From assembly GCA_934486875.1 (NCBI GenBank), contig CAKSPU010000060.1, positions 1-10,883 of the forward strand: a stretch of DNA of 10,883 bases, written 5' to 3'. The position numbers and the translations under genes are program-made. The notes beneath the pieces were generated by a model. That model was given only the letters and a program-made list of their open reading frames with translations. It was not told the origin of the DNA and ran no database searches. Origin of the DNA: an uncultured Oscillospiraceae bacterium (GTDB taxonomy: Bacteria > Bacillota > Clostridia > Oscillospirales > Ruminococcaceae). Shown one piece after another: positions 1-6,638 of the stretch; within the stretch, counting starts at the first letter, position 1; each line of letters begins with the position of its first letter.

Positions 1-141
1 CTGTATCTTGCTGAATTTTGTTTCCGCTTTAATCGCAGATGCTTCCACGAAATGCTTTATCAGCGCCTTTTGTTTGCCACTTTGGCTGCTCCTGTTTGCA
101 GGTATTCTATGCTTGTCAATAATCTTGCTGACTCAAAGTGA
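1..141 (+). CDS. C-terminal end of an IS1595-family (ISXO2-like) transposase, partial
   Basis: Reading frame 1 is open from the window edge to a TGA at 139-141 and encodes the last 46 residues of a protein. Near its start it contains YLAEFCFRFNRR, followed by a leucine-rich helix (LYQRLLFA). A Y-L-x-E-F-x-F-R-F-N-R-R block close to the C-terminus is, from family knowledge, typical of IS1595/ISXO2-type DDE transposases. The catalytic domain lies outside the window, so neither activity nor integrity can be judged. The gene converges on the anti-sigma gene that ends at 164. The family call rests on this single motif; another transposase family with a similar tail is possible but less likely. Confidence 0.7.
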   Translation: MYLAEFCFRFNRRCFHEMLYQRLLFATLAAPVCRYSMLVNNLADSK

Positions 142-146
142 TACCC
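1..146 (+). mobile_element. Right end of an insertion sequence (probable IS1595 family)
   Basis: The transposase tail (1-141) is followed at once by GTGATACCC. Read inward from the end this is GGGTATCAC, which fits the GGG-starting terminal inverted repeats common in this family. I therefore place the outer boundary near 146; the stop codon would lie inside the terminal repeat. The left end is outside the window, so the terminal repeat and target-site duplication cannot be confirmed. If the boundary is right, an 8-bp duplication would be bases 147-154. Confidence 0.5.
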
Positions 147-163
147 AGATAAAATTTTGAAAG

Positions 164-1357
164 TTATGATATAAGTCCGAACAGTGTGCTGTCAAGGTCA
201 TTGTATTCCTCTTCTGTCAGGTCAAAGGTGTAGTAATAGCCGTCCTTGGCAAAGCAGATATATCTGCTGCCCATATAGATACGCAGAGCATTTCCTTGTT
301 TGTCTGTGTAATCAATGATATAACGGCTGTCGGCAGGAGCTTCGGAGGAGTATGAAGCTTCACTGTCGGTAAAATTGTACAGCTCTTTGTTCAGAGTAAT
401 AAGCTTTGAAACGCTGCGTATCTGTTTCGGTTCATATGTCACAACATTTCCGTTTTCGGGGTCTATGTCTTCAAATGATGGGGTTATAACAGCAGTGGCA
501 TTTTGTGCGGGAAATTCCGAAACTGCGGTTTTGGGTGAGAATGCCGATGATCTTGCTGCGCTTGGAATGCTTGTGTCGTCGGTTGCGGGAGCCTCATCGC
601 TTATTTCCCCGTCGATCGTTTCATTGGCATCTGCGGGTATCTCTTCTCCCATATCCTCGGAAAAAGGTTCAAGAATGAGTACTGTTTCAAGAGCCATCTC
701 CTCTTCCTCGGAAACGGCTGCCGCAGTTTCATTTGCATTGCCTGCGGCGGCATATTCATCGGGGGGAGCAGAATCCTTTTTTGCTGCTGTAACAGTTTCT
801 TCGGAATATACTGTGGTCTCATTAGTTGTAATGGGGGCTGAGTATGTACTGATAGGTGCTGTTTCGGCAGTCTCGGCAGTAATTTCCGCTTCTGTTGCTG
901 CTGTGGTCTCTTCGGGTATCACATCAACAGCTTCATCGGCAGTTATATCATACGCAGCTATGTCATATTCAGCTTCTGAGGGGGCTTCTTCCGCCTGTTC
1001 TTCTGCTTCAATGAGGTCGGTAACTTCTGTGGAGATGCTGTCGGCTGCGGCGAGAGAGGTCTCGCTGTCCTTGTCAAGAACTCCTGCCCTGTTCAGAGCA
1101 AAGGCTACCGTAAGGCAGGCTGCTGCTGCGGCAGCGGTGGAGATGATCTTTATGAATTTGGTCCTGTCTGTTTTTGCACCGCTGCTGTCCGAAACGATCA
1201 CAGGTGAAACTGTGCTGTCATTTTCATCTGCTGTTTTGAGCACAGGTGCGTCTGCGTCACGAAGTTCTGCCATAAGCTTTGCTGTCCGTTCCTTGAAATC
1301 GGGAGAAAGTTCCTGATATTCAAGGGCTTTTTTATATTTATCCGAAAAATCGGTCAT
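164..1357 (-). CDS. Membrane-anchored anti-sigma factor (probable), partner of the upstream ECF sigma factor
   Basis: 397 residues. The N-terminal ~68 residues are presumably cytoplasmic and contain a helical segment around YQELSPDFKERTAKLM (14-29), the kind of short amphipathic helix seen in Firmicute anti-sigma proteins. One hydrophobic membrane segment lies at about 69-88, preceded by positive charges, which predicts an N-in/C-out topology. Residues ~100-300 are a low-complexity Ala/Glu/Thr/Ser/Asp-rich stalk. Residues ~305-397 look like a small folded, Tyr-rich, beta-type domain outside the cell. The zinc-type HxxxCxxC motif of ZAS anti-sigma factors is absent. The ATG overlaps the TGA of the sigma gene by one base (TGATG), so the two are translationally coupled; GGGAG lies ~10 nt upstream. 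The role is inferred from topology and operon position, not from a recognised anti-sigma domain. No terminator is visible after the stop codon; the IS end begins about 17 bp further on. Confidence 0.72.
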   Translation of the reverse strand: MTDFSDKYKKALEYQELSPDFKERTAKLMAELRDADAPVLKTADENDSTVSPVIVSDSSGAKTDRTKFIKIISTAAAAAACLTVAFALNRAGVLDKDSETSLAAADSISTEVTDLIEAEEQAEEAPSEAEYDIAAYDITADEAVDVIPEETTAATEAEITAETAETAPISTYSAPITTNETTVYSEETVTAAKKDSAPPDEYAAAGNANETAAAVSEEEEMALETVLILEPFSEDMGEEIPADANETIDGEISDEAPATDDTSIPSAARSSAFSPKTAVSEFPAQNATAVITPSFEDIDPENGNVVTYEPKQIRSVSKLITLNKELYNFTDSEASYSSEAPADSRYIIDYTDKQGNALRIYMGSRYICFAKDGYYYTFDLTEEEYNDLDSTLFGLIS

Positions 1358-1872
1358 CAGAAATCATCTCCCAGTTTTTTCTTCAGAAGTGCCCGTCCAC
1401 GGGCAAGCCGTGTTCCTGCGGAAGCGGCGGCAATATTGTTTGCTCTGGCTATCTCAGCGATACTCAGCCCCATATAGTAGTACATATGGATAACCGTTCT
1501 GTACTTTTCGGGAAGCTCCATTACCGCATCGTAAACGGCTCTGGAGGTATCGTCAAGAGCACTGTCCTCACACCCGAGGGCAGGGGACGACAAATTATCA
1601 TCTATTGAGCTTGTTTTGCTTACCCAGCCCGATTTCAGGTGATTTTTGCATTTGTTGACCGCAGTTCTGATAAGCCACGCTTTTTCGTGGTTCTCGTCTG
1701 TAAACACAGGCTTTCGCTTGATTATCTCACAGAATGTATCCTGTGCGATGTCCTCAGCGTCGTGCATATTGCGGACATAGGAGAAGCACAATCTTACTAT
1801 CGGCTCTGAATAGGTGTCAAGCACATATCTGATGTATCCGTCGTCAAAGGTACCGTTTGAGCCGGAATACAT
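1357..1872 (-). CDS. ECF-type (group 4) RNA polymerase sigma factor
   Basis: 171 residues, the usual size of an ECF sigma factor with only regions 2 and 4. Region 2 spans about residues 14-80 and includes the core-binding and -10-recognising stretch DAEDIAQDTFCEII (38-51) and the WLIRTAVNKCKNHLK helix (66-80). A polar linker (81-110) follows. Region 4 (111-168) contains the helix-turn-helix GLSIAEIARANNIAAASAGT, which reads the -35 element, then an Arg/Lys-rich end. It directs RNA polymerase to a small regulon, probably including its own operon, and is presumably held inactive by the membrane protein encoded immediately downstream. AGGGGGA lies about 9 nt before the ATG. The regulon and signal cannot be told from the sequence. 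Confidence 0.9.
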   Translation of the reverse strand: MYSGSNGTFDDGYIRYVLDTYSEPIVRLCFSYVRNMHDAEDIAQDTFCEIIKRKPVFTDENHEKAWLIRTAVNKCKNHLKSGWVSKTSSIDDNLSSPALGCEDSALDDTSRAVYDAVMELPEKYRTVIHMYYYMGLSIAEIARANNIAAASAGTRLARGRALLKKKLGDDF

Positions 1873-1899
1873 AAATCAGTTTCCCCCTGTCTTAAAGCA

Positions 1900-1940
1900 C
1901 TTCTGATATATATACAACTCAGAAGCGCAGTTTTTTTCAA
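1900..1940 (-). promoter_or_regulatory. Candidate promoter and inverted repeat upstream of the sigma factor gene
   Basis: On the minus strand TTGAAA (1935-1940) and TGTATA (1911-1916) are 18 bp apart and would make a moderate sigma-A promoter. The -10 lies inside an inverted repeat with arms GCACTTCTGA (1897-1906) and TCAGAAGCGC (1919-1928), one mismatch, 12-nt spacer. The repeat could be an operator or a leader hairpin. An alternative -10 (TATAAT, plus positions 1977-1982) lies further upstream without a good -35. Whether the ECF factor drives its own promoter here cannot be decided from one site. Confidence 0.35.
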
Positions 1941-2001
1941 AAAAAATATGTAATATCTCACAAACTTTATGGCGGAATTATATGCATATTGCTGCAACCT
2001 A

Positions 2002-2033
2002 AAAATTCTCCCCGCAGGGACAGGGAGAATTTT
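2002..2033 (-). terminator. Rho-independent terminator of the dnaG-rpoD-rrf2 operon
   Basis: A perfect 11-bp stem (AAAATTCTCCC at 2002-2012, GGGAGAATTTT at 2023-2033) with a 10-nt loop starts three bases after the Rrf2 stop codon. On the minus strand the stem runs into TTTTT. The other arm begins with A residues, so weak function in the plus direction is possible, but no plus-strand gene ends here. Confidence 0.85.
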
Positions 2034-2036
2034 CAT

Positions 2037-2459
2037 TTATTTTTTTATTGTATTTTTGTCAGTGTTCAGAAGATCTTCAAAGGTGCAGGACGCAAGCTTG
2101 TTTTTTACAAGCTCACTTATCTCGTTAAATACAGACTGATAGCAGCAGCAGCCCTTTGCTCCTCTTGTGCATACAAAATCGTCCTCGTGACAGCGGTTAA
2201 GGTAATAATCACCCTCCACCGATTCTATCACGTTCAGCATTGTGATCTCAGAGGGAGCCTTTGCAAGTTCGTAGCCGCCCTGCATTCCCTTGTATGACCT
2301 CACAAGCCCTGCCGAAACAAGCTTTCTGAGAATTTTAAGGGAAAAGCGGAGACTTACACCTGTGCGTTCAGAAATATTCTTAGCATCTATACGCTTATTT
2401 TCAGCGGTGAGACAGCCTATTATTCTCACGGCGTAATCCGATTCGAGAGTTAGACACAT
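2037..2459 (-). CDS. Rrf2-family transcriptional regulator with a cysteine cluster
   Basis: 140 residues, the normal length for Rrf2 proteins (IscR, CymR, NsrR). The N-terminal winged helix-turn-helix covers about 1-70, with the DYAVRIIGCL start, the recognition region GVSLRFSLKILRKLVSAGLV (34-53) and the wing GMQGGYELAK (58-67). The following helix carries C90, C97 and C104-C105-C106. IscR-type members bind an Fe-S cluster with three spaced cysteines in this region, so a redox- or iron-sensing role is plausible; the spacing C-x6-C-x6-CCC is not identical to the classical C-x5-C-x5-C. The gene lies 24 bp behind rpoD and before a terminator, so it is probably the last gene of the dnaG-rpoD transcript. 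AAAGGAA lies ~10 nt before the ATG. No isc/suf or cysteine genes are nearby, so the target is unknown. Confidence 0.88.
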   Translation of the reverse strand: MCLTLESDYAVRIIGCLTAENKRIDAKNISERTGVSLRFSLKILRKLVSAGLVRSYKGMQGGYELAKAPSEITMLNVIESVEGDYYLNRCHEDDFVCTRGAKGCCCYQSVFNEISELVKNKLASCTFEDLLNTDKNTIKK

Positions 2460-2483
2460 CTGATTATCATTCCTTTCGATGTA

Positions 2484-3563
2484 TCAATCAAGGAAATCCT
2501 TGACCTTTTTGCTTCTGCTGGGGTGACGAAGCTTTCTGAGAGCCTTTGCTTCTATCTGTCTGATACGCTCTCTTGTAACGTCAAATTCCTTGCCCACCTC
2601 TTCAAGTGTACGTGAACGTCCGTCCTCAAGTCCGAAACGGAGTCTCAGAACTTTTTCCTCACGCTCGGTAAGGGTGGAAAGTACCTCGCCAAGCTTTTCC
2701 TTAAGAAGAATGAGAGAAGCTGCATCGGCAGGTGCGGGAGCATCATCATCGGGAATAAAGTCGCCGAGGTGGCTGTCCTCTTCCTCACCGATAGGCGTTT
2801 CGAGAGAAACGGGATCCTGAGCGATCCTCATTATCTCACGGACTCTTTCAACAGGGAGATTGAGCTCCTCTGCAATTTCCTCGGGAGAGGGATCGTGACC
2901 GTTTTTGTGAAGAAGCTGGCTGGAAGCTTTCTTTACCTTTGTTATGGTTTCCACCATATGAACGGGGATACGGATAGTTCTTGCCTGATCGGCAATTGCT
3001 CTTGTGATAGCCTGTCTTATCCACCAGGTCGCATATGTGGAGAACTTGAAGCCCTTGGTGTGGTCGAACTTTTCAACAGCCTTTATAAGACCGAGGTTGC
3101 CTTCCTGAATGAGGTCAAGGAACTGCATTCCTCTGCCCACATATCTCTTTGCGATGGAAACTACAAGTCGGAGGTTTGCTTCCGCAAGTCTCTGCTTTGC
3201 CTTAACATCGCCCACAGCCATACGCTCCGCAAGCTGTATCTCCTCCTCGGGAGTAAGCAGGGGAACACGGCCTATCTCCTTAAGGTAGATCTTAACGGGG
3301 TCATCTATTGCAATGCCCTCAGTGGAAAGAGCAAGCTCAAGGTCGTCCTGAAGTGAGATATCATCAATGGCAAGCTCCTTTTCGGCATCAAAGTCCTCAA
3401 TGATATCAATGTTCATACTCTGACAGTTGTCATAGAAAGAGTCAATCTGGTCAACGTCAAGATCAAGCTTTTCCATTACATCGTTTATCTCTGTGGTGGT
3501 CAGTCTGCCGTGTGCACGGCCCTGTTCCATCAGAGTTTCCATAGCCTTATCAGTATTAGTCAT
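2484..3563 (-). CDS. rpoD: Primary RNA polymerase sigma factor RpoD/SigA
   Basis: 359 residues, the normal length for a Firmicute SigA. Region 1.1 is short and acidic (about 1-80). Region 1.2 follows ([18 protein letters not shown], 87-104). Regions 2.1-2.4 (about 125-200) contain the near-invariant [32 protein letters not shown] and [17 protein letters not shown], which bind core enzyme and melt the -10. Region 3 covers about 200-275. Region 4.2 holds the [23 protein letters not shown] (319-338), which reads the -35. It is the vegetative sigma factor and would read the TTGCAA/TATAAT and TTGACA/TATAAT promoters in this window. It sits 28 bp behind dnaG, the classical macromolecular synthesis operon order. 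AAGGACGG (plus positions 3573-3580) ends 9 nt before the ATG. Confidence 0.98.
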   Translation of the reverse strand: MTNTDKAMETLMEQGRAHGRLTTTEINDVMEKLDLDVDQIDSFYDNCQSMNIDIIEDFDAEKELAIDDISLQDDLELALSTEGIAIDDPVKIYLKEIGRVPLLTPEEEIQLAERMAVGDVKAKQRLAEANLRLVVSIAKRYVGRGMQFLDLIQEGNLGLIKAVEKFDHTKGFKFSTYATWWIRQAITRAIADQARTIRIPVHMVETITKVKKASSQLLHKNGHDPSPEEIAEELNLPVERVREIMRIAQDPVSLETPIGEEEDSHLGDFIPDDDAPAPADAASLILLKEKLGEVLSTLTEREEKVLRLRFGLEDGRSRTLEEVGKEFDVTRERIRQIEAKALRKLRHPSRSKKVKDFLD

Positions 3564-3591
3564 ATATTTTTACCGTCCTTTCGGTTATTTA

Positions 3592-5346
3592 TCATTTTCT
3601 GCTGCGGATCTTTTTCGCAAGAGAAAGAAAATCATCATCTGAGAGGGCAGATGGCGGGGAAGCCGACTGCTCATCGCTTTTGTGTCCGTTTAAGATATTT
3701 ATGTAATCCTCAGCCGCCTTTCTGCTTATTTCAAGCTCCTGTGCTTCGGATAATATTGCGGTTATTTTACCCATTTCATCGGCAGGAAATTCACTTTGAA
3801 GTGATAATATGTTAAAATCTGCCGACCGATTCATACCCGATATGAGCTTTTCATAGACTTTTTTGTGGAAATCTGTCAGAAAGCTGTCCGCCGAAAGACT
3901 TTGCTCCACAAATGAAAGCTCCTCGGGGTGAACGCACAGGTAGGCGATAATGCCCTGCTCGGCTTTGTATTCCCTCGGGTGATCTACAGCCGCAGGGTCA
4001 GCCTTACGCTTTTCGGAAAAAGTGCGAATCTCGTTCCAGTCCTGCTTTTTTTCGGCATTTACCCTCTTTTTTATGACGGAATTTATTTGCAGATCGAGAG
4101 CGTCCCGTGAAATGCCCTGTTCCTTGGCAATTTTTGAGACATACACACTTCTTTCCACAGGAGATGCTATCTGAGACAGCACATCGACGCAGCGTTTAAG
4201 ATATTCCACCCGCCCTGTGTCGCTTTCTATGTCAATGTCGGCGGCACATTTTGACAGGCGGAAATTTATAGCTCCGTCGGAGTTGTCAAGAAGCTGTTTG
4301 AACCTCAGCGATCCGAATTTTTTAATGAACTCGTCGGGGTCCTTTGCGCCCTCCATTTTTATTATCTTTGTCTTGACACCTGCCTCGCTGAGCAGATTTA
4401 TTGCCCTCTGAGTGGCATTCTGACCCGCTCCGTCGGAATCGTAGGCGATTATCACTTCGTCGGCATACTGCGACATTATCCTTGCCTGCTCGGGAGTAAG
4501 AGCTGTTCCCAGCGTGGCAACGACATTCTCAAAGCCTGCCTGATTTACAGCGATAACGTCCATATATCCTTCGGCAAGTATCAGCCGCCGTTCATCGGAG
4601 CGCTTGGCAAAATTCAGCGAGAAAAGGTTCCTGCTTTTCTTGAACACGGGTGTGTCCGAAGAGTTAAGGTACTTGGGACCCTCACCGTCAATAATTCGCC
4701 CTCCGAAAGCAATGACGTTTCCTCTGAGGTCGATTATCGGGAACATCACTCTGTCACGGAAGCTGTCATATATGCCGCCTTTCTGGCTTTGCCTTGCGAG
4801 ATTGGCGGCAACGATCTCGTCCTCTCTGCACCCCTGCGATTTAAGATAATCGGTAAGATACCGCCATTCATCGGGAGCATATCCGAGACCGTATTTGGTT
4901 ATTGTTTTGGCTGAAAGCTGACGTGATTTAAAATACAGCCTGCCTTTTTCACCGCAGCTGTCCTTCATCAGCGTCTGATTGAAAAATCGTGCAGCCATAC
5001 GGTTTATTTCAAGTATCCTTGCTTTTAGCCTGCTGAGGTCATTGTTTTTGGCTTCATCGGGCATACTCATTCCAGCTCTTTGGGCAAGAAACCGAACTGC
5101 TTCTATGTATTCGAGGTTTTCCGCTTTCATCACGAATGTGATAACGTCTCCGCCCGCACCGCAGCCGAAGCAGTGAAAGAACTGCTTGCCAACGCTGATG
5201 TGGCAGGAGGGCGTTTTTTCCGAATGAAAAGGGCAAAGGCAGACATAATCCCTGCTGCTTCGCTTAAGGCTCACGTATGAGCCCATTACCGACTCAATGG
5301 GATTATTCTGCTTGAGCTGCATTATAAAATCCTCGGGCAGGGGCAT
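3592..5346 (-). CDS. dnaG: DNA primase DnaG
   Basis: 584 residues, full length. It makes RNA primers for the replication fork together with the DnaB/DnaC helicase. The N-terminal zinc ribbon is intact (C38-x2-H41-x17-C59-x2-C62). The RNA polymerase domain with its TOPRIM fold is intact: acidic residue in EGYMD (E259), then YDSDGAG with D303 and D305, and the KYLNSSDTP signature near 225. The C-terminal ~150 residues (from about IIAYLCVHPEEL) are the helicase-binding domain. A TTG two codons upstream (5352) would lie only 2 nt behind the AAAGGAGG ribosome binding site; the ATG at 5346 has ideal spacing of 8 nt and was chosen. The gene leads dnaG-rpoD-rrf2. A palindromic repeat separates it from dgt, and no clear promoter is visible between the repeat and the start. 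Confidence 0.97.
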   Translation of the reverse strand: MPLPEDFIMQLKQNNPIESVMGSYVSLKRSSRDYVCLCPFHSEKTPSCHISVGKQFFHCFGCGAGGDVITFVMKAENLEYIEAVRFLAQRAGMSMPDEAKNNDLSRLKARILEINRMAARFFNQTLMKDSCGEKGRLYFKSRQLSAKTITKYGLGYAPDEWRYLTDYLKSQGCREDEIVAANLARQSQKGGIYDSFRDRVMFPIIDLRGNVIAFGGRIIDGEGPKYLNSSDTPVFKKSRNLFSLNFAKRSDERRLILAEGYMDVIAVNQAGFENVVATLGTALTPEQARIMSQYADEVIIAYDSDGAGQNATQRAINLLSEAGVKTKIIKMEGAKDPDEFIKKFGSLRFKQLLDNSDGAINFRLSKCAADIDIESDTGRVEYLKRCVDVLSQIASPVERSVYVSKIAKEQGISRDALDLQINSVIKKRVNAEKKQDWNEIRTFSEKRKADPAAVDHPREYKAEQGIIAYLCVHPEELSFVEQSLSADSFLTDFHKKVYEKLISGMNRSADFNILSLQSEFPADEMGKITAILSEAQELEISRKAAEDYINILNGHKSDEQSASPPSALSDDDFLSLAKKIRSRK

Positions 5347-5387
5347 ACGCAAAGCCTCCTTTCAGGGCTGAAAGCCTTCGGGATTTA

Positions 5388-5548
5388 GAACCTGTCTTCA
5401 CAAGCATATGCGCACGTCTTTTCGGCAAATTTTGCCGCAGACTGCGTTAAAAATCCTTGCCGGGCGACAGCCCGCCTGCGGATTTTTGCCTTGTCTGCAA
5501 CAAAATTAAGCTCGAAAATCCGCACACATTTCTTATGAAGACAGGTTC
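5388..5548. repeat. 161-bp palindromic, MITE-like element between dgt and dnaG
   Basis: The ends are near-perfect inverted repeats: GAACCTGTCTTCACAAG at 5388-5404 against GAACCTGTCTTCATAAG read from 5548 inward on the minus strand. The complementarity continues to the centre in blocks: TTTTCG, ATTTTG, GCAGAC (5437-5442 with 5493-5498), AAAAATCC (5449-5456 with 5480-5487) and CGGGC/GCCCG around a GACA loop (5461-5474). The whole unit can therefore fold into one long imperfect hairpin. TTA flanks it on both sides (5385-5387 and 5549-5551), as expected for a 3-bp target duplication; the right TTA is the stop codon of dgt on the minus strand. It has no credible ORF. Such structures are typical of MITEs mobilised by a transposase encoded elsewhere; which one is unknown. 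Confidence 0.75.
5449..5487 (-). terminator. Terminator-like core hairpin of the palindromic element
   Basis: Arms AAAAATCC and GGATTTTT enclose a GC-rich inner stem CGGGC-GACA-GCCCG with small internal mismatches. On either strand the hairpin ends in a short T run, so it could stop or attenuate transcription passing from dgt toward dnaG. Function is inferred from structure only. Confidence 0.4.
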
Positions 5549-6544
5549 TTATTGAATGTGCCAGCATTTCGGCACGAAAAGGTCATTGAAAAGGTTTATT
5601 GCATAACCGTCGCTCATACCCGAAATATAATCACATACCGCTCTTTCTTTTGAAAAACGGTTCATTATGTTTATATATTCCGCAGGCATTTTGTCGGGGT
5701 TTTTGAAGTAATATCTGAAAAGTTTTTCCACAAGCATTTTTGCTTTGACTTCCTCATCTTTGGCAGCATTGTTGTGGTAAACGTTCTCGAACATAAAGTC
5801 ATACAGCTCATCTTCGGCAGCCTTCACATCATCTTCAAGCTTTATGTCCTGAACGCCGCTTCTGATGACCGACATTATAAGGCTTGTGATACGTTCGCTC
5901 TTGGAGCTTCCGAGAACTCTCACCGCATTTTCGGGGAGCATATCCTCGGTAATGACTCCCGCTCTGATAGCGTCGTCGATATCGTGATTTATGTAGGCGA
6001 TCTTGTCGGCAAGACGTACAACGCAGCCCTCTTTCGTGACTGCGATCTTGTTTGTGTGGCAGGCGATACCGTTTTTGACTTCATATGTAAGGTTCAGACC
6101 CATACCGTCTTTTTCAATGTAATCCACAACTCTTACGCTTTGCAGATAATGCTTGAAGCCGAATGAACATATCTCATTAAGAATAGCTTCGCCTGCGTGA
6201 CCGAAAGGTGTGTGACCCAGATCGTGACCGAGAGCGATTGCCTCGGTGAGGTCTTCATTCAGTCGGAGAGCCCTTGAAATAGTTCTGGCTATCTGCGATA
6301 CTTCCAGAGAATGGGTAAGTCTTGTTCGGTAATGGTCGCCCACAGGGGAGAGAAAAACCTGGGTTTTGTGTTTTAGCCGCCTGAACGCATTGCAGTGGAG
6401 AATGCGGTCTCTGTCACGCTGAAACTCGGTGCGGATAGGACATTTAGGCTCGGGGCGGACACGTCTGCCCGTATGCTTTGAGGTGCAGGCATCTTCACAG
6501 AGAGTTCCAAGCTCGATTATTTCAAGCTCCTCACGAATGGTCAT
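5549..6544 (-). CDS. dgt: Deoxyguanosinetriphosphate triphosphohydrolase-like HD-domain protein
   Basis: 331 residues, the usual size of the shorter Dgt-like proteins of Clostridia. The family cleaves dNTPs to deoxynucleoside and triphosphate and tunes the dNTP pool. The N-terminal signature RDRDRILHCNAFRRLKHKTQVF spans about 44-65. The HD metal site is complete: H78 in RLTHSLE, H107-D108 in GHDLGHTPFGH, and D180 in RLADKIAYINHDIDDA. Substrate preference cannot be read from the sequence. A TTG at 6553 would touch the ribosome binding site (GGGAAAGGG); the ATG at 6544 is 9 nt behind it and was chosen. The stop codon TAA coincides with the TTA flanking the palindromic element. dgt upstream of dnaG-rpoD is a recurrent Firmicute arrangement and links dNTP supply with priming. 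Confidence 0.93.
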   Translation of the reverse strand: MTIREELEIIELGTLCEDACTSKHTGRRVRPEPKCPIRTEFQRDRDRILHCNAFRRLKHKTQVFLSPVGDHYRTRLTHSLEVSQIARTISRALRLNEDLTEAIALGHDLGHTPFGHAGEAILNEICSFGFKHYLQSVRVVDYIEKDGMGLNLTYEVKNGIACHTNKIAVTKEGCVVRLADKIAYINHDIDDAIRAGVITEDMLPENAVRVLGSSKSERITSLIMSVIRSGVQDIKLEDDVKAAEDELYDFMFENVYHNNAAKDEEVKAKMLVEKLFRYYFKNPDKMPAEYINIMNRFSKERAVCDYISGMSDGYAINLFNDLFVPKCWHIQ

Positions 6545-6572
6545 ACATATCAACCCTTTCCCGACAAATCTG

Positions 6573-6605
6573 TATATATATACTCAAAAAAGGTGAAAAA
6601 ACTTT
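6573..6605 (-). promoter_or_regulatory. Possible promoter for dgt (AT-rich, weak)
   Basis: The 94-bp gap between yigZ and dgt is very AT-rich, with runs of T and A. A palindromic GTATATATATAC (6572-6583) lies about 20 bp before the dgt ribosome binding site and could supply a -10. No -35 close to TTGACA is present at the right distance. I also see no convincing terminator after yigZ, so dgt may simply be cotranscribed. Confidence 0.25.
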
Positions 6606-6638
6606 TTTTAAAAAATATTTTTGTGGCATTGCACAATT

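Noticed and set aside
375..1316. A 313-codon open frame on the plus strand
   Set aside because: It lies antisense to the anti-sigma gene and its Ser/Ala/Val-rich product is the complement of the Glu/Ala/Thr-rich stalk; no ribosome binding site or known domain.
1897..1937. A plus-strand terminator made of the inverted repeat plus the following T run
   Set aside because: No plus-strand gene ends here; a role in the promoter of the minus-strand sigma gene explains it better.
2769..3356. A 195-codon open frame on the plus strand
   Set aside because: It is antisense to rpoD, whose conserved regions leave no doubt about the coding strand.
5385..5567. A 60-codon open frame within the palindromic element
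   Set aside because: The sequence is explained by the inverted repeat; it lacks a ribosome binding site and protein-like features.
6610..6638. A terminator after yigZ
   Set aside because: The only stem (TTGTG/CACAA) is 5 bp and AT-rich, too weak to support a call.
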